Shown: positions 40,388 to 43,181 of the stretch, piece after piece
Layout: each line of letters begins with the position of its first letter
Numbering within the stretch: the first letter of the stretch is position 1
Origin: an uncultured Blautia sp.
GTDB lineage: Bacteria; Bacillota; Clostridia; Lachnospirales; Lachnospiraceae
Assembly: GCA_937893675.1 (NCBI GenBank)
Contig: CALBGI010000069.1
Span: 1-43,181, forward strand
DNA length: 43,181 bases
Direction: 5' to 3'
Position numbers and translations under genes: made by a program
Notes under the pieces: model-generated
The model's database searches: none
What the model saw: only the letters and a program-made list of their open reading frames with translations
Told to the model about the DNA's origin: nothing

Positions 40388-41233
40388 TTAACTGAAAATG
40401 CTGCAGATATCTGCAAGCTCTGTTTCAGGAAAATAAGCTTCCAGAATTTCGTTGTATTTTCCGCCTTCTTTTGCCAGGAGATTTCCTCCATACTGAGAAA
40501 GGCCTAACCCATGGCCCTTTCCCTTTGACAAAAAACGGTACTTCTCTCCCACCTTCTGTATGGAAAAGTTTGCCGAGTCCAGCTGCATTCCCTGCCGAAA
40601 CGCTTCCCCTTCCAAAATACGTCCGTCCGCATTCAGCTTCGTCACATAGCCTGCGCTGTCCCGTTCTGCAATTTCCAGCGTCTTTGGCATCTGTATCTCA
40701 TCCACATAAATTCCATGCAAAAAATCCGGCGCCGTTTTGTCGCCGCTGCTGTCTGCGCCTTTGAGATAAGCATATTGCGCACTGTGCAGACTCTCCTGCC
40801 CGTCTCTGGTTTTTCCGCTGCTCAGCTCATGATAAGGAAGCGGTACAAGAGAATCTTTCCAGACCGCTACCTGTCCCCTGGTAGCTTCTGCTGCTTCTTC
40901 ATATGCAGAACCGTAAAACAAAAAATCCTGATATGTATAGGAAAATTTTTCCCGCTCTTCTCTGAGGATCTCCCGAATGTCTATGTTATTTTCCAGCTTC
41001 CGGTACAGATTGCTCCTCGCGATCACTGACTGCGCTTTGATGAGCTCCGGTTCATACTCCGGCCCAATCTGCCCTGCAGTCACTACCGGAAGCAATACCT
41101 CCAGGTCCGGTGTTTTCAGAAGAAGCGCCGCCGGAAATCCGTTGATAAAAATCGTAAGAAGATATGCGATCAGAATCGCTGGAAGCACATTGGTCACCGC
41201 ACGAATGTATTTGCTCATAGACAAACCTGCCAT
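40388..41233 (-). CDS. spoIID: Stage II sporulation protein D, SpoIID/LytB domain
   Basis: A 281-residue membrane-anchored lytic transglycosylase used in forespore engulfment. It has a helix near residues 14-36 and a vestigial amidase-enhancer domain: EYEPELIKAQSVIARSNLYR (about 59-78; catalytic Glu in the YEPE-like position), YHELSSGKTRDGQES and GKGHGLGLSQYGGNLLAKEG (about 238-257) followed by YNEILEAYFP. Start ATG 41233 is used; an in-frame ATG at 41218 (MSKYIRAV) is an equally plausible alternative. A sigma-E-like promoter lies upstream. Conserved order spoIID-spoIIQ supports a mother-cell and forespore engulfment role. Confidence 0.93.
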   Translation of the reverse strand: MAGLSMSKYIRAVTNVLPAILIAYLLTIFINGFPAALLLKTPDLEVLLPVVTAGQIGPEYEPELIKAQSVIARSNLYRKLENNIDIREILREEREKFSYTYQDFLFYGSAYEEAAEATRGQVAVWKDSLVPLPYHELSSGKTRDGQESLHSAQYAYLKGADSSGDKTAPDFLHGIYVDEIQMPKTLEIAERDSAGYVTKLNADGRILEGEAFRQGMQLDSANFSIQKVGEKYRFLSKGKGHGLGLSQYGGNLLAKEGGKYNEILEAYFPETELADICSIFS

Positions 41234-41249
41234 GTCCCTTTATCTCTAT

Positions 41250-41277
41250 AGTATATGCGGTTTTCAGACAGTTATTA
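41250..41277 (-). promoter_or_regulatory. Possible sigma-E promoter of spoIID
   Basis: On the minus strand TAATAAC (41271-41277) and CATATACT (41250-41257), 13 bp apart, resemble the sigma-E -35 and -10 elements. spoIID is sigma-E controlled in Bacillus. The match is partial. Confidence 0.4.
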
Positions 41278-41324
41278 GCAAAGAATCCCGAACAAGGGAA
41301 CCTGCAGAGCAGGAGGCTTTCCGG

Positions 41325-41663
41325 TCACCCGGAAGCCTCATAAAGCCTGGCACTGCTGTCACCCGGCCCCAGAAAACGATAGTTCATTTTTTTGAGCTTC
41401 ATACTTCCGTAATCTCGTTTCAATTCAATATCCAATAACTGCGGTATCTGTTCTTTTAAGACAGATTCTGCACAATAAGCTGCCTCACTGCTTTTGAACG
41501 GATATACCACATTGCTTTCTGCCTGATTCGCATTGGCTTCTTTATTTTTCCCCTGATCCAACAGTTCCATGATTTTTTCTTTTTTACTTCCGGAAAACAC
41601 ACTTACGGTAAAACAAACTACAGCAGCAACTATCATTCTGAAAAATTGTTTCAATCCTCTCAT
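41325..41663 (-). CDS. Short exported or membrane-anchored protein, unknown
   Basis: A 112-residue protein with an N-terminal hydrophobic segment after two basic residues (KQFFRMIVAAVVCFTVSVFS, about 5-24) that could be a signal peptide or anchor. The rest is soluble, with KKEKIMELLDQGKNKEAN (about 27-44) and a C-terminal region around YCAESVLKEQIPQLLDIELK and MKLKKMNYRFLGPGDSSARL. No known motif is recognised. It has AAAGGAGG just upstream of ATG 41663. The last codons and the stop take part in a GC hairpin (about 41314-41338) without T-run. Probably real because of the ribosome site, secretion signal and lack of a competing gene. Confidence 0.6.
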   Translation of the reverse strand: MRGLKQFFRMIVAAVVCFTVSVFSGSKKEKIMELLDQGKNKEANANQAESNVVYPFKSSEAAYCAESVLKEQIPQLLDIELKRDYGSMKLKKMNYRFLGPGDSSARLYEASG

Positions 41664-41783
41664 AACGGTCCTCCTTTTTCTTGCCTGTCCAACGTCTGGG
41701 GCTGCGCACTTCCCACGGCTGCTCAGGTAATATAACTCTATTCCCCGAGAGGCAGAAAATAGAACCAGAAAATAAAAGAACTT

Positions 41784-42905
41784 TTAATTCTTTTTATTGA
41801 TATCCAATTCTTCAAGCGGTATTTCCATCCAGAGATCTGTTCCATTTCCATTCTGGTCATTTTCAAAATGTATTCTTAGAATACTCTCATCCTTTAATTC
41901 CATTTCAAAAGGCCAGTATCCCTGCTCAAAACTATCTTTTCTGTAGAGCGTTTTTCCGTTCTTATCTACAATAAACAGATCCGGTCCCAAATAGCCGCTG
42001 ATATATAAAGTTCCGTCTTTATCAAATACATAACCCTTTTCTGTCCCTGCACCGACAAATTCCTCATTTTTCCATGCAACCTCTCCGGTGGCTTCATGCA
42101 GCGCAATAACAGCGCCGTCCTCTATCATATAAAAATAGCCATTCTGCCGGCCGATTTTGCTGACCCGGCTGCACTGTGCCATTTCATAAGAATCTGTCTC
42201 ATACCTCCAGAGCATATTTCCCTCTTCGTCATAGCTGGTCACCGTGGCATATTCCATACCATTTTCCATGAAATGTTCAAAAACCATTTCCTTGTCCGTT
42301 TCGGGATCATCAATGGTCACTTTGCTGACCTGTGTAAGGGCAATCCAACCGTATTGTCCATCATATTCTGCAAGTCCCCAGCTATTTCCATTCTGTGCAG
42401 CAGCTTCCAGGGATACATGAAGTTCAGTTCCATTCGGTATCATATCATCTTGTAGTTTAACATATTCCGCACCCGGCCCCCAGCGAAAGTTCACCCCTCC
42501 GTCCGGTGCTGAAACCTCTACATTATAATTTACTTCCTTTGCAGAAACACTCTGACAAAACTCTTCAAAAGCAGCTTCTGAAGTTACACGAACCTGTGTA
42601 AGAGCAATCCAGCCTCTTGTCCCGTTATATGCTGTAAGCCCCCAGCTGTTTCCATTCTGCGCAGTCGCCTCTTCAAATATGGGAAGAAGGGTTCCGTTCG
42701 GTATCATAGCCTCCTGTAGTTGTTCATATTCCGCACCTGGTCCCCTGCGAAAATTCACACCGCCATCCGGCGCCGCAACCTCTGCATTATAGCTCACTTC
42801 CCCTGCGGAATCCGACTGATTCCAATCAGATGCTGAAGCATAAGACGGCGTAAATAAAAATGTTGTGGATAGGATCAATGCTAATACTGCTTTTTTTCCT
42901 TTCAT
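41784..42905 (-). CDS. Secreted protein with two duplicated SH3b domains and a PQQ-like C-terminal region
   Basis: A 373-residue protein. It has a signal peptide (KGKKAVLALILSTTFLFTPS then YASAS, cleavage near 26). Two bacterial SH3 domains at about 38-108 and 127-195 share VNFRRGPGAEYEQLQ or VNFRWGPGAEYVKLQ, IPNGT, AQNGNSWGL and GWIALTQV. The remainder (about 205-365) has beta-propeller-like phrases, such as GAVIALHEATGEVAWKNEEF and GYVFDKDGTLYISGYLGPDL, as in PQQ-repeat proteins. SH3b domains bind wall peptides or glycans. The two copies are clearly similar at DNA level (about 270 bp apart), showing recent tandem duplication. No wall anchor is seen. Start ATG 42905 follows AGGAGAC. Confidence 0.8.
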   Translation of the reverse strand: MKGKKAVLALILSTTFLFTPSYASASDWNQSDSAGEVSYNAEVAAPDGGVNFRRGPGAEYEQLQEAMIPNGTLLPIFEEATAQNGNSWGLTAYNGTRGWIALTQVRVTSEAAFEEFCQSVSAKEVNYNVEVSAPDGGVNFRWGPGAEYVKLQDDMIPNGTELHVSLEAAAQNGNSWGLAEYDGQYGWIALTQVSKVTIDDPETDKEMVFEHFMENGMEYATVTSYDEEGNMLWRYETDSYEMAQCSRVSKIGRQNGYFYMIEDGAVIALHEATGEVAWKNEEFVGAGTEKGYVFDKDGTLYISGYLGPDLFIVDKNGKTLYRKDSFEQGYWPFEMELKDESILRIHFENDQNGNGTDLWMEIPLEELDINKKN

Positions 42906-43008
42906 ACTGTCTCCTTTCTTATATTCCGAAACCGTTCCTTGTTCAAATTTTATGGAAATTATAGCACATCACCAAATTTCTGTTAAGTCATTTCGCAGCA
43001 CATAAAAA

Positions 43009-43034
43009 AAGCACCTGCAATCCTGCAAGTGCTT
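43009..43034 (-). terminator. Terminator after the tRNA-Phe/tRNA-Lys genes
   Basis: Arms AAGCACCTGCA (43009-43019) and TGCAAGTGCTT (43024-43034) with one mismatch. On the minus strand the stem is followed by five more T after its own TT. Confidence 0.85.
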
Positions 43035-43036
43035 AG

Positions 43037-43109
43037 TGAAGCATCGGGGATTCGAACCCCGGACAACTTGATTAAAAGTCAAGTGCTCTACCGACTGAGC
43101 TAATGCTCC
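43037..43109 (-). tRNA. tRNA-Lys (anticodon TTT)
   Basis: A 73-nt cloverleaf. Acceptor GGAGCAT pairs with ATGCTTC (one G-T) and the discriminator is A. The D-arm is TAGCTCAGTCGGTAGAGCA, the anticodon stem CTTGA/TCAAG has loop CTTTTAA (anticodon TTT), and the T-loop GGTTCGAATCC is canonical. CCA is not encoded. Confidence 0.95.
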
Positions 43110-43130
43110 ATATTATTTATGAATATAAAA

Positions 43131-43181
43131 TGCCCAGAGCCGGAATCGAACCAGCGACACGAGGATTTTCAGTCCTCTGCT
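43131..43181 (-). tRNA. tRNA-Phe (anticodon GAA), 5' part beyond the window
   Basis: The 3' two thirds are present: anticodon stem GAGGA/TCCTC with loop CTGAAAA (anticodon GAA), variable loop, T-arm with GGTTCGATTCC and acceptor strand ending at 43131. It is upstream of tRNA-Lys on the same strand, probably in one transcript. Confidence 0.9.

Noticed and set aside
1..43181. CRISPR arrays, prophage genes, intact insertion sequences or attachment sites.
   Set aside because: No regularly spaced repeats, no phage structural or integrase genes and no transposase with terminal repeats were seen; only the truncated Rpn remnant is transposase-related.

Overview
The window looks like a chromosomal segment of a spore-forming gut Clostridium of the Lachnospiraceae type. 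The evidence is purine-rich Shine-Dalgarno sites, sigma-A promoters, spoVT and adjacent spoIID and spoIIQ-like genes, and a Gram-positive capsule/exopolysaccharide locus with CpsB/CpsC/CpsD-type regulators. Genus is not assigned.

Positions 826-33500 hold one very large polysaccharide locus, all on the minus strand and read from high to low coordinates. It starts at a clean sigma-A promoter (33505-33533). Its first module (25034-33257) is regulation and surface attachment: a CpsB-type PHP phosphatase, two tandem Wzz-tyrosine kinase fusions, two membrane-anchored Ig-like proteins, a VanZ-LCP fusion, a class B sortase homologue that has lost its catalytic His and Cys, and a secreted acidic protein. 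The second module (20682-24870) makes and loads the first sugar: a PglF-type 4,6-dehydratase, a DegT aminotransferase and a phosphoglycosyl transferase. The third (5339-20674) is strikingly AT-rich. It carries glycosyltransferases, LicD, a TagD-like cytidylyltransferase, a deacetylase-like protein, two membrane acyltransferases, a Wzy polymerase and a Wzx flippase. The fourth (826-5332) has capE, capF and capG for UDP-N-acetyl-L-fucosamine, then a stand-alone VanZ. A small free-standing transcription unit sits between capE and capF.

The most unusual points are these. (1) G-tracts (C on the + strand) of 9, 10 and 7 bases lie inside a split acyltransferase gene, in the operon leader, and at the start codon of the second acyltransferase. 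This suggests phase-variable O-acylation and possibly phase-variable locus expression. (2) One GT2 glycosyltransferase is circularly permuted: its family N-terminus is at the C-terminal end of the open frame. (3) A pseudo-sortase sits in the capsule operon. (4) One kinase tail has eight tyrosines spaced exactly three residues apart. (5) A decayed GT14 gene marks past loss of a sugar branch.

The flanks are ordinary chromosome. At the left edge is a 5'-truncated Rpn/PD-(D/E)XK transposase-like remnant. To the right come tRNA-Gln, pncB, a VanY carboxypeptidase, spoVT, ybaK, a Ca/Na exchanger, a hemolysin III homologue, a GIY-YIG protein, spoIIQ-like and spoIID genes, a short hypothetical protein, a double-SH3b secreted protein, tRNA-Lys and a partial tRNA-Phe.
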